Assembly: GCA_016711125.1 (NCBI GenBank)
Contig: JADJTQ010000002.1
Location: forward strand, 1-64,000
Origin: Saprospiraceae bacterium
GTDB taxonomy: Bacteria > Bacteroidota > Bacteroidia > Chitinophagales > Saprospiraceae
DNA length: 64,000 nucleotides
Direction: 5' to 3'
A program made the position numbers and the translations under genes. Shown piece by piece: positions 1-9,470 of the stretch (position 1 is its first letter; the number at the start of each line of letters is the position of its first letter). The notes beneath the pieces were generated by a model. The model saw nothing but the letters and a program-made list of their open reading frames with translations, made no database searches and was not told where the DNA came from.

Positions 1-1
1 T

Positions 2-553
2 CAGGGTGGTGACCACCACTGGAATAACGGATTGCAGCAATTGCAATACCTCAGCCAAATGGGATATTTACGCCCGGTGAATAATGTCAAGATCTACGGT
101 AACGATGAGGGGCCGCATCAGACTACTAAAAATGCGATTGAATCATTTTGCAGAAATATATTATTCGGATCCGCCAGTGCTCGTTTTCATCGGCCACCGA
201 CAGGGCAGGGATTAAATCATATCGCACAACAGGTGATTAAAAGCATGCGAATGGTCGAACAGGCTACCAATTTTTTTGCCGGTCAGCCAGCGAATGATCT
301 TTTATCGGGTCGGGAGGAAAATGAGGCCTTTTGCAGAGCCATCGACTCAACGACTTTTATCCTTTATTTTCCTAAAAACGGTGAGATCAGCCTCCAGGTG
401 AAACCTGGAGTTGGGCCACATTCGATCAGATGGCTTAAAATTCTGGAATCATCCTGGTTGGAAGCTGAAATGATATCTGCCATCAATAATAAGCTATCCA
501 TACAAACTCCTTCAGAATGATCATTGAAAGCCTTGATCACACGGTTGGATTGA
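2..553 (+). CDS. DUF4038-type glycoside-hydrolase-like protein, C-terminal part
   Basis: The reading frame is open from the window edge, so the N-terminus lies upstream. Visible motifs are GGDHHWNNGL, then a segment with RFHRPP and GLNHIAQ, then LLSGREENEAFCRA and FILYFPKNGEISLQV. These match the end of DUF4038-type (GH140-like) proteins, which close with a small beta-rich 'putative collagen-binding' domain. That family acts on pectic or other plant or algal glycans and is usually exported. The frame reaches a stop at 518-520, but family proteins carry a few more residues. Restoring one A near 518 and one G near 531 gives a natural ending (DHWKALITRLD) and a stop at 551-553. The assignment comes from recalled family patterns; the substrate is unknown. 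Confidence 0.6.
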
Positions 554-893
554 AAGGTCAGTTTGGAATTTATATCACATAAAATTCAAACTTTTTGATA
601 CAGCAAACCTTGAAGGTATGGAACCTCCTCTACCGGTCTCTGAGAGATTAATTAATGGTCATAATATTGCCATTTTCTTTATAGTGGGTCAACGGTCGTG
701 TATATTAATGCCCAGTCCTTTTCAAAAGTCCCGAGAATAACAATGCCGTTTAAATCTTCTGACCAAACCCTCTTTCTATATTTTCTGTTGCGACGGGTCC
801 GATGCCAGGTTTCTCGTCAAAGCAAACCGCAAAAATGAACAAAAATTATATGCAACTTTGTGCCTTTACGTGATCCAACTTAACTTTTGACTA
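554..893. other. intergenic region, no gene recognised
   Basis: No open frame with coding character is seen on either strand. Just before the next gene lies an ATGCAACTTTGTGCC stretch (about 850-864) that loosely resembles the Bacteroidota -7 box TAnnTTTG. It has a mismatch, so it is not annotated as a promoter. Confidence 0.4.
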
Positions 894-2142
894 ATGATGC
901 CTATTACGCCAATGAAACAATTCGCTCTCCTCGCTATCATCGCAGGATTTTTTCTTCAATCCTGTAGCACTGCACCTGATCCTGAAGCAACTGCTCAGGT
1001 GCCTGAATCATTTACAAAATTATGTGCCAGCTGCCACGGAGATGATTTGAAGGGAAATATTGCCCAAAGTCTTTTGGATGGTTCGTGGCAATTTGGTTCA
1101 AGACGTAGTGACATCATGAGGTCTGTCAAGTTTGGATATCCCCATCACGGGATGCCTTCCTGGGGCGCGGTCTTGACTGATGTTGAGATAGACACACTGG
1201 TAGGTTTTTTACTTAAAGAAGAGGAGCGCCTTGGGGTTACCAAACCCCCAATTCCGACGACAATTGAGACGCAGGATTATATAGTTCAGGTTGAGGTGAT
1301 GGGTCAGGGGCTGGACAACCCATGGAGCATCGCCTTTGTCAGCAACGACAAAGCACTAGTCACAGAAAAATCCGGCCGTTTACGCATTGTAGAAAATGGC
1401 TCTTTATTGCCGGATTCGATAGTAGGGATTGGTACGCAAGAATGGTCAAGGGAGGGTCTCCTGGATGCCAGCCTTAGATCCTGATTATGGTCCAACGATG
1501 GGATCAGGGCCATCTTTATTTTAGTATCGGCGACCGGGGGACCGGTGATGACGCCCAAAATACCGGCAAGCCCAACGGTAAAATTCATCGGATCCAAACG
1601 GATGGTAAAATTCCTGCCGACAATCCCTTTGTAAAAACAGCTGGAGCCCTACCCTCGATTTATTCCTTCGGACATCGCAATCACGAGACTGCTCAGTTCA
1701 TCCTCCAACCGGACAAGTGAACACTGAACATGGTCCGCTTGGTGGCGACGAACTTAATCTGATAAGGCCTGGATTAAATTATGGTTGGCCGGTGATCAGC
1801 TACGGAATCAATTACAATGGAGAGATCATCACAGACTTTGAGCGAAAGGAAGGCATGGAGCAGCCCATCCATTACTGGAAACCATCCATCGCGGTATGCG
1901 GCCTTGACTTCTATAGCGGTGATCTATTTCCCAAGTGGAAAAACAAACTCATGGTGGGTGCCCTCAAATTTGAAGAATTACAATTGCTTGACATTGAGAA
2001 GGACCGGGTCATGTATCAGCAAACCATACTCAAAAATGCCGGGCGGGTGCGAGATGTGAGCACTGGACCGGATGGAGCCATTTATGTCGTTCTCAACAGC
2101 CCGGACGTCGTATTGAGACTTAGTCCGAAGCCGGTGATGTAG
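894..2142 (+). pseudogene. cytochrome c / PQQ-dependent sugar dehydrogenase (glucose/sorbosone dehydrogenase type), broken
   Basis: The intact parent would be an exported lipoprotein with an N-terminal haem c domain passing electrons from a PQQ beta-propeller that oxidises aldose sugars. Seen here: a lipobox ending at Cys24, a haem site CASCH at residues 44-48, and a distal Met in the HHGMPSWG segment (about residue 87). The propeller then starts (NPWSIAFV, LVTEKSGRLRIV) but stops at 1484. A second frame, 1487-1720, carries HLYFSIGDRG and GKIHRI. A third, 1717-2142, carries NTEHGPLGGDELNLI and NYGWPVISYG. Between GLLDASLDPDYGPT and HLYFSIGDRG the family normally has some 60-70 more residues, so about 200 bp is missing in addition to at least two frame changes (near 1475 and 1690). 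The deletion argues for real decay, unlike the one-base breaks elsewhere in the window. Confidence 0.75.
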
Positions 2143-2471
2143 TAGGAGATTTCCATTCTCTATGAAGTAATTGACTGTGAAGTTTGGAGATCCCGCAGGT
2201 TTGGATTTCACTCTTAGTATTTTCAAGGTTCTCATTCACGATCCATGCTTTAGGAGCAGGATTGCCGGGATTTTTTAATAACTGAAAATTTGATTTAACA
2301 TGAAGCCTAATAGGTAATGAGGTGGATGATTTGGGGACCAGCAAAAAAAAGGGACCCGTGAAGGTGTTTTGTTTTACGGTGGATTGATTTTAGTTTTACA
2401 ATTATGGTTTAGGAACTAAAACATATGACATCTAGTTATTTCATTTGTAACTCTGTAACTGCACATAGAAA
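2143..2471. other. intergenic region, no gene recognised
   Basis: There is no convincing gene. A minus-strand frame over roughly 2120-2344 has plausible composition but no family resemblance and overlaps the end of the preceding pseudogene, so it is not called. Confidence 0.35.
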
Positions 2472-2701
2472 ATGACCAAGAAATCGAATCATGTCATACC
2501 ATCCAAGGAAAAAGGTGGTTGGGCCGTTAAGAAATCTGGTTCTGCAAGGACTTCAAAGTCATTCGACACCAGGCCGAAGCAGTCGAATACGGTAGGCAAT
2601 TAAGCAAGAAAGAGGAGACTGAATTGTTTATTCATCGAAGAGATGGTACAATTCAAAATAGAAACTCTACGGTAATGATCCATTTCCACCCCGGGACCTG
2701 A
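2472..2701 (+). pseudogene. DUF2188 small protein, frameshifted
   Basis: Read through two frame changes, this is a DUF2188 protein of about 75 residues. It starts MTKKSNHVIPSKEKGGWAVKK, changes frame near 2569 to continue AEAVEYGRQLSKKEETELFIH, and changes again near 2666 to give YGNDPFPP, the family's usual ending. Both changes fit loss of one C from a CC or CCC run. DUF2188 proteins are short, cytosolic and uncharacterised, often found beside accessory genes. It lies directly upstream of the Rossmann/TIR-like gene at 2705, which suggests a two-gene unit. If the base losses are read errors the gene is intact. Confidence 0.6.
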
Positions 2702-2704
2702 GGC

Positions 2705-3353
2705 ATGATGCCCGAAGCATCCCAACTACTCAAAGAAATGTATTCATCAATTGCCCTTTTGATGACAAGTATTTTGATTTACTCAAGACACTTGTATTTA
2801 CCATAGTCTACTTTGACTTTCATCCAAGAATTTCATTAGAATCTTCTGATTCAGGGTTATCCCGTGTCGAAAAAATAATTAAACTCATCCAGAATCACGG
2901 TTTGCAGTTCATGATCTGTCGCGGCTTCAAGCTCGAACGATAGATGAATACTATCGGCTTAATATGCCATTCGAATTAGGTTTAGACTATGGACTTAGAA
3001 GATTTAATCCGGATTTCGATGATAAACGATCACTGATCCTTGAAAAAGAAAAGTATGACTATATGAAAGCCATCTCTGATATTAATGGTTTTGATATCAA
3101 GAACCATAGTGATGTTCCAGAACAATTGATAGAATGTTTAAGATCATGGTTTTCCGAGACTGTGGGATTGAGGGGTCTGAACAGCTCAGATAAAATCTAT
3201 TCCGACTTCATAGATTTCAATACCGATTTATTCAGGGCCAAGATGCTCAAATATGCCCACCGACATAATGCAACCGCGGCTGAAAGTTTTGCAAACACAG
3301 AAATCATAGAAATGACGATGCCCGAGTACATTGATGAAATTAAAACATGGTAG
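2705..3353 (+). pseudogene. 'FINCPFD'-type Rossmann/TIR-like protein, frameshifted
   Basis: Two overlapping frames form one protein of about 215 residues. It starts at ATG 2705 or 2708, loses one base near 2730, and then reads VFINCPFDDKYFDLLKTL and ISLESSDSGLSRVEKI. It loses another base near 2905 and continues VHDLSRLQARTIDEYYRLN, NMPFELGLDYGLRRF, KRSLILEKEKYDY and SDINGFDIKNH. This pattern recurs in bacterial proteins with no assigned function. An N-terminal strand ending in NCPFD, a central S/TD-G-R-KI helix and an E in the PFELG motif recall the nucleoside deoxyribosyltransferase/TIR-like Rossmann folds that hydrolyse nucleotides, including NAD, in defence systems. That functional link is inference. 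Continuous coding from 2904 to 3353 is clear. Confidence 0.55.
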
Positions 3354-3412
3354 AAATTTTAATCTTCTTGATCCCTTATTTTAGTGCGTGTTCCGTTTTT
3401 AGCTCTTCTCCC

Positions 3413-3419
3413 TAATTTG
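3413..3419 (+). promoter_or_regulatory. candidate Bacteroidota -7 promoter box (TAATTTG)
   Basis: A TAATTTG box followed by C sits 35 nt before the favoured start of the next gene. The same heptamer lies in equivalent positions before the genes starting at 9470 and 59609. It is close to the Bacteroidota sigma-A consensus TAnnTTTG, one base shorter. No clear -33 element is visible. Confidence 0.35.
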
Positions 3420-3454
3420 CACCAATGTGGTACTATCTTGCATCATATGATAAT

Positions 3455-4630
3455 ATGAAGAACCTATACATCATACTAACCTTACCAATATTCATTAATA
3501 CCGTATTTGCTCAAGATCAGCCATTCGAACTTAAATTTTCATACCAAATTGAAAATGGCATTGCTGATGGATCAATAAGGTCTCACAGGGCTGCTACCTT
3601 GTATTCATTCATAGGTGAATATTATGCAGCCAATACGTACTCTGATATCCCCGTTTCATGGGGTGTCGATTCGATTGTACTTGATAATTACAAGGTGGAG
3701 AGTGCATTGCCACATATTGTAGATGCCGCGAAAGATCACCAGATCGTAATCATTAGCGAAAATCACTTAAAACCGCAGCACCGAATATTTGCAAAGAACA
3801 TTATCGAAGAACTGGCTAAGGAAGGATTTAGCCACTTAGGTTTGGAAACATTTGTTCACCGCTCGAACAGCACTGAGCTTTTAGATTCAAATTTAATCAA
3901 GCGTGGGTATCCTCTGGATTCATCTCTAAGCGGAACCTATACTTTAGAACCAAAGATGGGTGATTTAGTAAGAACAGCTTTGCAACTAAAATATATTCCT
4001 TTTGCTTATGAAGAATCTCCTAAGGTAGAGGGCAAAGATCGGGATGAAGTCCAGGCTGATAATATCATCAAGCACTTAGACTCCAACCCTGACGCAAGAA
4101 TCGTAATTGTATGCGGATTTCATCATGCCATTGAATCGAAAATCATAAATCGGAGAAACTCGTTTTGGATGGCGAAGTACCTTAAAGATAAGACAGGTAT
4201 TGATCCGGTAACAATCTATCAGGATAACTTCACAGAAAAATTTGTGGAAAACGAACATCCGGTTTTGACAAAACACAATATTATTGTTCCCTCAGTCTTC
4301 CTGGACAGCAAGGGAGAAATTGTGCGATTTTCGGATCATGTAGATATCGAAGTAATGCATCCATTAACAAGATATCGAGATGGAAGGCCAAATTGGATGT
4401 ATGAGAACAATGATTTCAGAACAGTGCCGCTAAGAATAGATAGAGATAAGGTAAAATTCCCCATAATCGCAGCTGCCTATAAGGTGGGGGAAGAAGACGG
4501 CACTCCAGTCGACCGAATTGAAACTAAGTACCGGTTTGACCAGAAGGGACTAGTGCTCAATAAAGGTGAATACCTGATCAAAATATTTGATGGCGAAAAT
4601 TATATTGAATATTTAGAGGAAATAAGATGA
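3455..4630 (+). CDS. exported ChaN/TIKI-fold family protein
   Basis: The start chosen at 3455 gives a typical signal peptide (MKNLYIIL...FAQ). An upstream in-frame ATG at 3425 would add ten hydrophilic residues and is less likely. The mature region contains IVIISENHLKPQHRIF, then a GLETFVHRS segment and IVIVCGFHHAIES. An early E/H pair, a central GLE and a late GFHH are characteristic of the EreA/ChaN/TraB (TIKI) superfamily, which includes haem-binding lipoproteins, erythromycin-esterase-like enzymes and metalloproteases. The roughly 120 C-terminal residues look beta-rich and are not recognised. It probably acts outside the cytoplasm. The substrate is unknown. Confidence 0.6.
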   Translation: MKNLYIILTLPIFINTVFAQDQPFELKFSYQIENGIADGSIRSHRAATLYSFIGEYYAANTYSDIPVSWGVDSIVLDNYKVESALPHIVDAAKDHQIVIISENHLKPQHRIFAKNIIEELAKEGFSHLGLETFVHRSNSTELLDSNLIKRGYPLDSSLSGTYTLEPKMGDLVRTALQLKYIPFAYEESPKVEGKDRDEVQADNIIKHLDSNPDARIVIVCGFHHAIESKIINRRNSFWMAKYLKDKTGIDPVTIYQDNFTEKFVENEHPVLTKHNIIVPSVFLDSKGEIVRFSDHVDIEVMHPLTRYRDGRPNWMYENNDFRTVPLRIDRDKVKFPIIAAAYKVGEEDGTPVDRIETKYRFDQKGLVLNKGEYLIKIFDGENYIEYLEEIR

Positions 4631-4666
4631 TTAACTTTTGACTCGTTTAGAAATTTAATTCATAGA

Positions 4667-5017
4667 ATGAGCCCTTTGATCTACCGGATAATCAGGGCAA
4701 AATTACTTATTGTATGCAGCAGTCTTTTTTGTGGAGGCCTGCATGGGATGGTGCTGAAAGGAAGCATCCAAAATTACAATCAAAGTAATCTATCAATTAA
4801 CATACTTTTCGGTAGATTTCACAGGCCTGGTGATGATATCAAAGTTCATGTGGATACTGGCGGTAGCTTCTTATAGGATTGGATGTAGATGAGATACGAA
4901 TTGGAGAGCTAAAAATTGCCTGGTTTTTGTGCTGCTAATATCATTTTGCTAAAAATCACAACCGAAGAAGGGAATGAAAATGGTCAACCAGAAATTTTTG
5001 TGAAAATCTTCCATTAA
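4667..5017 (+). pseudogene. small exported protein, probably frameshifted
   Basis: The frame opening at 4667, 36 nt after the previous stop, encodes a hydrophobic leader and then VLKGSIQNYNQ...VHVDTGGSFL before an early stop at 4876. Moving one frame at that point continues GLDVDEIRIGELKIA, and a further change gives NIILLKITTEEGNENGQPE before a stop at 5015-5017. The 'LKG.I.......V.VD..GSF' pattern resembles the N-terminal beta domain (DUF4369-like) of TlpA-type exported proteins, but the length is only about 115 residues. It may be a remnant or a short gene spoiled by base losses. Confidence 0.3.
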
Positions 5018-5207
5018 ATTAAGGATCAGTACTCAGATCCAGACCACTGCCAATGTTAAAATCTACATTCTACGGCTTCTTAAATCGAACAATTTAATAG
5101 CTTCAGGAAGTTACTCACTCAACATGGCATGGATCCTAAAATCTAATTGTAGATTGCTGGCGGTGCTCAGAATATCGACCAATAATAAACCAAAAAATAT
5201 TTCTCCT

Positions 5208-5921
5208 ATGAAGTTTAAACTTTTGATTTTTTTAGCTGTGGGATTGGGTTTAACATCTTGTAATCCAAAATTTTATACGCCAAATACCCACAACGTACCC
5301 TTGATTTCAAAAAAAGGTGAAACAAACTTGACCCTATCAGGAAATGGCAATCAAGTGGAGGTTCAAGGGGCCTCTGGAATAGCTGAAAATTTCGCTATTA
5401 GTATAAGTGGCGGTCTGTTCATTCCACCTGATCTTGACAATGGAAACGGAGGCTCGGGTAAATTCCTGGAGCTTGGCGCTGGATATTTTACACCTTTAGA
5501 TGAAAACTGGGTCTTCGAAGCCTATGGGATTTTTGGCTTTGGTAGCTTTGAAAATCACCTCCCATCTACTAAGGATGTCAATCCTCAAACGAGTGGAGAT
5601 ATTTCCGCCAATCTTGTCAGAATCGGTATTCAGCCAAACATTGGATATAAATCTCCGTATTTCTCTGCTGCACTATCTTCAAGAATTGTCAATCTCTCAT
5701 ACAGCAATGTAGAGGGAGATTTGATCTTTGAAAATGTAAACCAACCGGATTATTTAGGAGAAAATTCTTCCAGCCTTTTGCTTGAACCAGCATTAACAGT
5801 CAGGGGTGGACTGGAGAAGATCAAGTTACAACTGCAATATGGATACAGCCTGAATTTGTCTAACAAAGATTTTCGCCAGGACAAGGCTTTTTTGACCATC
5901 GGACTTAACTGCAATTTTTAG
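5208..5921 (+). CDS. lipoprotein with beta-barrel-like body
   Basis: ATG 5208 gives a lipoprotein signal (MKFKLLIFLAVGLGLTSC) with the lipidated Cys at residue 18. An upstream ATG at 5124 in the same frame would spoil the signal. The body (about 220 residues) alternates hydrophobic and polar residues with many Gly and aromatic positions and ends in Phe (FLTIGLNCNF), as outer-membrane beta-strands do. No specific family is recognised. It is a small outer-membrane-associated protein of unknown function, transcribed in the same direction as its neighbours. Confidence 0.55.
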   Translation: MKFKLLIFLAVGLGLTSCNPKFYTPNTHNVPLISKKGETNLTLSGNGNQVEVQGASGIAENFAISISGGLFIPPDLDNGNGGSGKFLELGAGYFTPLDENWVFEAYGIFGFGSFENHLPSTKDVNPQTSGDISANLVRIGIQPNIGYKSPYFSAALSSRIVNLSYSNVEGDLIFENVNQPDYLGENSSSLLLEPALTVRGGLEKIKLQLQYGYSLNLSNKDFRQDKAFLTIGLNCNF

Positions 5922-5979
5922 AAATCCGGAAATACACTTAATTGTTAAGAAACAGCCTCACATTGCAAAAGTGGTCTGA

Positions 5980-7088
5980 TTGTCTTTTCTTTGTAAAGTG
6001 CGCCTCTCTACAATCATCGGCCTAATCGCTTGTTGTAACGCCCTGTTTGCTCAGCCCAGCAATGATGAGTGTGAAAACGCGACCGAGTTACCCAACCTTT
6101 ACGAATGGTGCTCTGAAGAACGGGCATATAAAATCTATAATGCAACTCCCTCTTATCCAGATGATCCTACCTGCCATCCAGATACGGCCAAAGTACTCAA
6201 AGACATCTGGTTTACCTTCACTGCGCAAGATGAAAACCTAAAAATGATTTTTAATTCTTCTCAGATTTTAGGCAAAGAATCTCAATTAGGTCTTTTTACT
6301 TTGTCGATATATTCGGGAGGATGTCAGGAACTAGTTTTAGACACTTGTGATTTTGCTTCCAATAACCGTTCTGCATCATTTAATTTCAATATCATTAGAT
6401 TGCAAAATATTGTTCCAGATCAAAAGTATTATTTCCGTATTGCAACTCCCATTGATAGTCTGGTATTAGACAGTAATCTTTTTGACACGATCGGCAATTT
6501 CGAATTTTGCCTTGATTCATATGGCCTCAATCTTTGTGATCAATTCTCCATCTCGACTTCCCTAGATACGCTGATCAATTTTGGAGAATCCGCAACCCTT
6601 TCAGCGTTGAGTGATACCACATTCAACATGGTAAACTATGCCGGTATATCGGCGATAGCCTGCTGTGTTCTTCCTGCAATGAAATCAAAGTCCACCCGGA
6701 AATAAGTACAACTTACACCGTGATTGCATCTAATACGGATCAATGTGTTACCAGCCGGAAAGTGGAAGTCAAAGTCCGGATCCGTGACATTGACCGGATC
6801 ATTTTTGTGCCCAACGCCTTCACCCCTAATGGCGATCACGTTAATGACCTGATTACGGTATTCGGGAGTCCATTATTGCAATCGGTATTGCAATTTGATG
6901 TTTATGACCGCTGGGGTAATCTCGCTTTTCGGAAACTCAGTTTTAATCCAAATGAGGTGCGTTTCGGGTGGGACGGAAGCTCCGAAGGCCTATATTATTC
7001 AGGAGGAACTTTTGTTTATGTGACCCGTGTACAATTTATTGACGGATCAATAAGACAATTTCAAAGAGGTTTTCACTTAATCAGATAA
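5980..7088 (+). CDS. T9SS type B (CHU_C) surface protein, one frame break
   Basis: A signal peptide (STIIGLIACCNALFAQ) is followed by a region starting NDECENATELP, as in many Bacteroidota surface proteins. The C-terminus (VPNAFTPNGDHVNDL, FDVYDRWGNLAF, RFGWDG, GGTFVYVTRVQF) is the gliding-motility-associated CHU_C domain that directs export by type IX secretion and surface attachment. The frame breaks near 6650: the second frame reads GDSLLCSSCNEIKVHPEIS into TYTVIASNTDQCV, joining 5980-6705 to 6720-7088. Restoring one base gives a protein of about 369 residues. The start is uncertain, either TTG 5980 or GTG 5998. The ligand is unknown. Confidence 0.65.
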
Positions 7089-7200
7089 GAGCAAAAATAT
7101 ACGGTCATCGTGCCATGGCTCTCGGTTGGGCTATTGGCGCTGATCCTGGCTGCTTTTCAATTATCGGTGTCTTGGTGATTTATTTATTATTCGATAGAAA

Positions 7201-7246
7201 TCTTGGACCACGAAAAAATATCCCCCTTGAGGGGGCAGGGGGTGGA
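7201..7246 (-). repeat. inverted partial copy of the 129-bp repeat
   Basis: This stretch is, in reverse orientation, the tail of the direct repeats that follow: TCCCCCTTGAGGGGG, then CAGGGGGTGG, preceded by a CTTGG segment. The whole thus forms an inverted repeat around the first direct copy. Confidence 0.6.
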
Positions 7247-7250
7247 AAAA

Positions 7251-7379
7251 CGATGTGTGACCAAAGTAGATAAATATTGGTATTGATCAATTTAATTGCA
7301 GAATAGATAAAATTAGCAATGTCAAGAATAGTCCACCCCCTGACCCCCTCAAGGGGGAAAACGAGACCAAGGACCCTCT
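7251..7379 (+). repeat. 129-bp direct repeat, copy 1
   Basis: The unit starts CGATGTGTGACCAAAGTAG and ends in ACGAGACCAAGGACCCTCT. It contains the near-palindrome CCCCCTCAAGGGGG at 7344-7357. Copy 2 starts 145 bp downstream and differs at only a few positions. Confidence 0.8.
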
Positions 7380-7395
7380 GGATTGATCCGATAAA

Positions 7396-7524
7396 CGATG
7401 TGTGACCAAAGTAGTTAAATGTTGGTATTGATGAATTTAATTGCAGAATGATAAAATTCAGCAATGTCAAGAATAGTCCACCCCCTGACCCCCTCAAGGG
7501 GGAAAACGAGACCAAGGACCCTCT
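7396..7524 (+). repeat. 129-bp direct repeat, copy 2
   Basis: Nearly identical to the copy starting at 7251, with a handful of substitutions and one small indel pair. It is followed at 7536-7546 by another GATGTGTGACC, the start of a truncated third copy. The G-rich palindrome can form a strong hairpin in either strand. Confidence 0.8.
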
Positions 7525-7614
7525 ATTCACACCAAGATGTGTGACCGCTTCACAGATGACAACAATCACATACGGTCGCAACATTCGTCACTACTTTGAG
7601 AAATCGAAATTTTA

Positions 7615-7622
7615 TACTTTTG
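7615..7622 (+). promoter_or_regulatory. candidate Bacteroidota promoter -7 box (TACTTTTG)
   Basis: TACTTTTG matches the TAnnTTTG consensus exactly and lies 26 nt before the start of the gene at 7649. A TTTG at 7595-7598 could be the -33 element, although the spacing (16 nt) is short. Confidence 0.45.
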
Positions 7623-7648
7623 CGCGCTTATTTGACAACCAAATTGTT

Positions 7649-8296
7649 ATGAGACAGCTATTTACGATGTTGCTCGTGATCACGAACTTATTTCTTTATA
7701 GTCAAGATCAGGTTAAGAATTGGATCGTGGGCGGTGCTCTCGGGTATGACCATTCAACGGTCGACGGCCTCAAGGCCGATCCCGGATCTTTTAATAACGG
7801 GGTGAAGACTGCATCAGACGAGATACTTTTTCAGCCTTATTTCGGCAAGGCTCTAAATACAAGATGGATTGCAGGCTTTATAACCAGATATAGCTTACGG
7901 ACCAGCAATTCAGACTTTTACGAAGATAATCGCACCAGCAAGTCCACCACCCATAATGGCGGATTGGGTGTTTTTGCCCGATACCTGGTCAATCCCGATC
8001 ATAAACTGGCCTTTTATATAGAGCCATCAGTGCTGGCTGAACTAGCCGAGACTAAGCTCAAGGAGCGGGGTGACGTCACAGGTACGATAAATACCGCAAG
8101 CTTTGCGATTAATGTAACGCCGGTAGTTACTTACCCTCTGAGTGACTCCTTTCATTTTGTGGGTAAATTTAATCCCGTTGGTTTTGAATTCGGCAGCTTT
8201 AAAACCGATGACCAATCTGGAAAAACTAAATTTTCAGATTTTAATGGAATTCTGACGCTTAATGGGATCCAGGTTGGGGTTGAATGCCGGCTATAG
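7649..8296 (+). CDS. outer-membrane beta-barrel protein
   Basis: ATG 7649 gives a signal peptide (MRQLFTMLLVITNLFLYSQ). Frame extension upstream runs through the repeat and is not credible as coding. The 215-residue protein has the strand pattern of porin-like OMP_b-brl proteins: GGALGYDHSTV, LFQPYFGKAL, FARYLV, FYIEPSVLAEL, FVGKFNPVGFEFG and a final VGVECRL. It probably sits in the outer membrane. Its cargo or role cannot be read from the sequence. It stands alone, with its own promoter-like box. Confidence 0.6.
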   Translation: MRQLFTMLLVITNLFLYSQDQVKNWIVGGALGYDHSTVDGLKADPGSFNNGVKTASDEILFQPYFGKALNTRWIAGFITRYSLRTSNSDFYEDNRTSKSTTHNGGLGVFARYLVNPDHKLAFYIEPSVLAELAETKLKERGDVTGTINTASFAINVTPVVTYPLSDSFHFVGKFNPVGFEFGSFKTDDQSGKTKFSDFNGILTLNGIQVGVECRL

Positions 8297-8564
8297 CGCT
8301 AACAGGGAAAATAATTGATAAACTACGATGTTAAGCTTCTAATTTTCCACTTTGATAATGGGAGTATTTGGACGTTCCAGGATATAGACCTCGCTTTGTT
8401 CAATCATATTAATTTTCTATCAGATCCTTGGAATTGTCGTTACTCAGCAGTATTGGACTCTGTGAATGGAGAGTGGAGATTATGGAAGCAAAGTCTTTGC
8501 CATTGACTTCCTTTAAGTTACCAATCCCTCCCAGAAAACCAGTTGGGTTACACTGCTAAAAAAT

Positions 8565-9470
8565 TTAATGAATTATGATGAATGGTAAACGAAAATTCGG
8601 AGCTAAGAAGATTACGTAATATCCGGATTCTAAATCATCAACTGATACTGTAAGTTGATTTTCACTGCTGGTAACCTCTTTAGTCAGAACAAGAGAACCA
8701 GTGACGTTATAAATCAATACATGGGAGGGATGCCTCGCCTCTGGAAACTCTATAAATAGCTCTGTAGAAGTAGGATTAGGATATAAATGGATAGAACCTG
8801 GAGGTTTATTGCCTAATCCTAAAACACAGTCGGAGGACGCAGCGTGTGAAAAAATAGGATCTTCATAGCACCTTGCAAAAAAAGGAAACCCGAATAAATC
8901 TTCATCTTGGTTATTGAAAGGAAATAGATAGAATTCCTTTCCCAGCTTTTCTACTATCCAGCCAGTAAACCGATAAAAGGAAGTTCGCTCATCGGACAAA
9001 TCAGAAAGATGGTAGGCGCGAAGGGAGATTTCACCAGACATGAAAATGACTACGGAATCAACCAATGCAAAGAAATAGATAATATCGTTGGGAAATATTC
9101 TCTCGAAAGCATGAATTTTCATGATATCCCCAACCTTCACATCAAAGTCGTACAATAAATAAAAACTGTCATGCAATAGTTGATAGACTTTGTCTTTGTC
9201 GTTATAAACAATCTCAGGTCGTAACATATATTCTTCCCACCAGATCTCTGCGGAGGTATCACAAGGTTCGTTGCGGAAATGGTCATAGCATCTCCATTTT
9301 TTTTCTATAATACGAGCAGCGATACCATTCACTATCGTGTCTCTGGTCACTTCTAAGAAATCTCCATTTGCAGGATTAGTCCACCGTGCACCAAGCGGAG
9401 CGAACTCGTTCTGCGCCAGTGACAAAAGTGGCACACTACTAATAAATAAGAGAGCGAAGTAAACTTTCAT
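8565..9470 (-). CDS. secreted protein with T9SS type A sorting domain
   Basis: The protein has 301 residues with a clear signal peptide (MKVYFALLFISSVPLLSLAQ). The central part has no recognised domain but holds four cysteines. The last 75 residues (IHLYPNPTSTELFIEF, VLIYNVTGSLVL, LESGYYVIFL) are a Por-secretion type A tail, so the protein is exported through the outer membrane and probably attached to the surface or released. It is monocistronic. A TAATTTG box lies 22 nt upstream of the start. Confidence 0.7.
   Translation of the reverse strand: MKVYFALLFISSVPLLSLAQNEFAPLGARWTNPANGDFLEVTRDTIVNGIAARIIEKKWRCYDHFRNEPCDTSAEIWWEEYMLRPEIVYNDKDKVYQLLHDSFYLLYDFDVKVGDIMKIHAFERIFPNDIIYFFALVDSVVIFMSGEISLRAYHLSDLSDERTSFYRFTGWIVEKLGKEFYLFPFNNQDEDLFGFPFFARCYEDPIFSHAASSDCVLGLGNKPPGSIHLYPNPTSTELFIEFPEARHPSHVLIYNVTGSLVLTKEVTSSENQLTVSVDDLESGYYVIFLAPNFRLPFIIIH

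Noticed and set aside
7251..7546. Repeats as a possible CRISPR array
   Set aside because: Units are 129 bp with a 145-bp period and no unique spacers of constant length; no cas genes are in the window.
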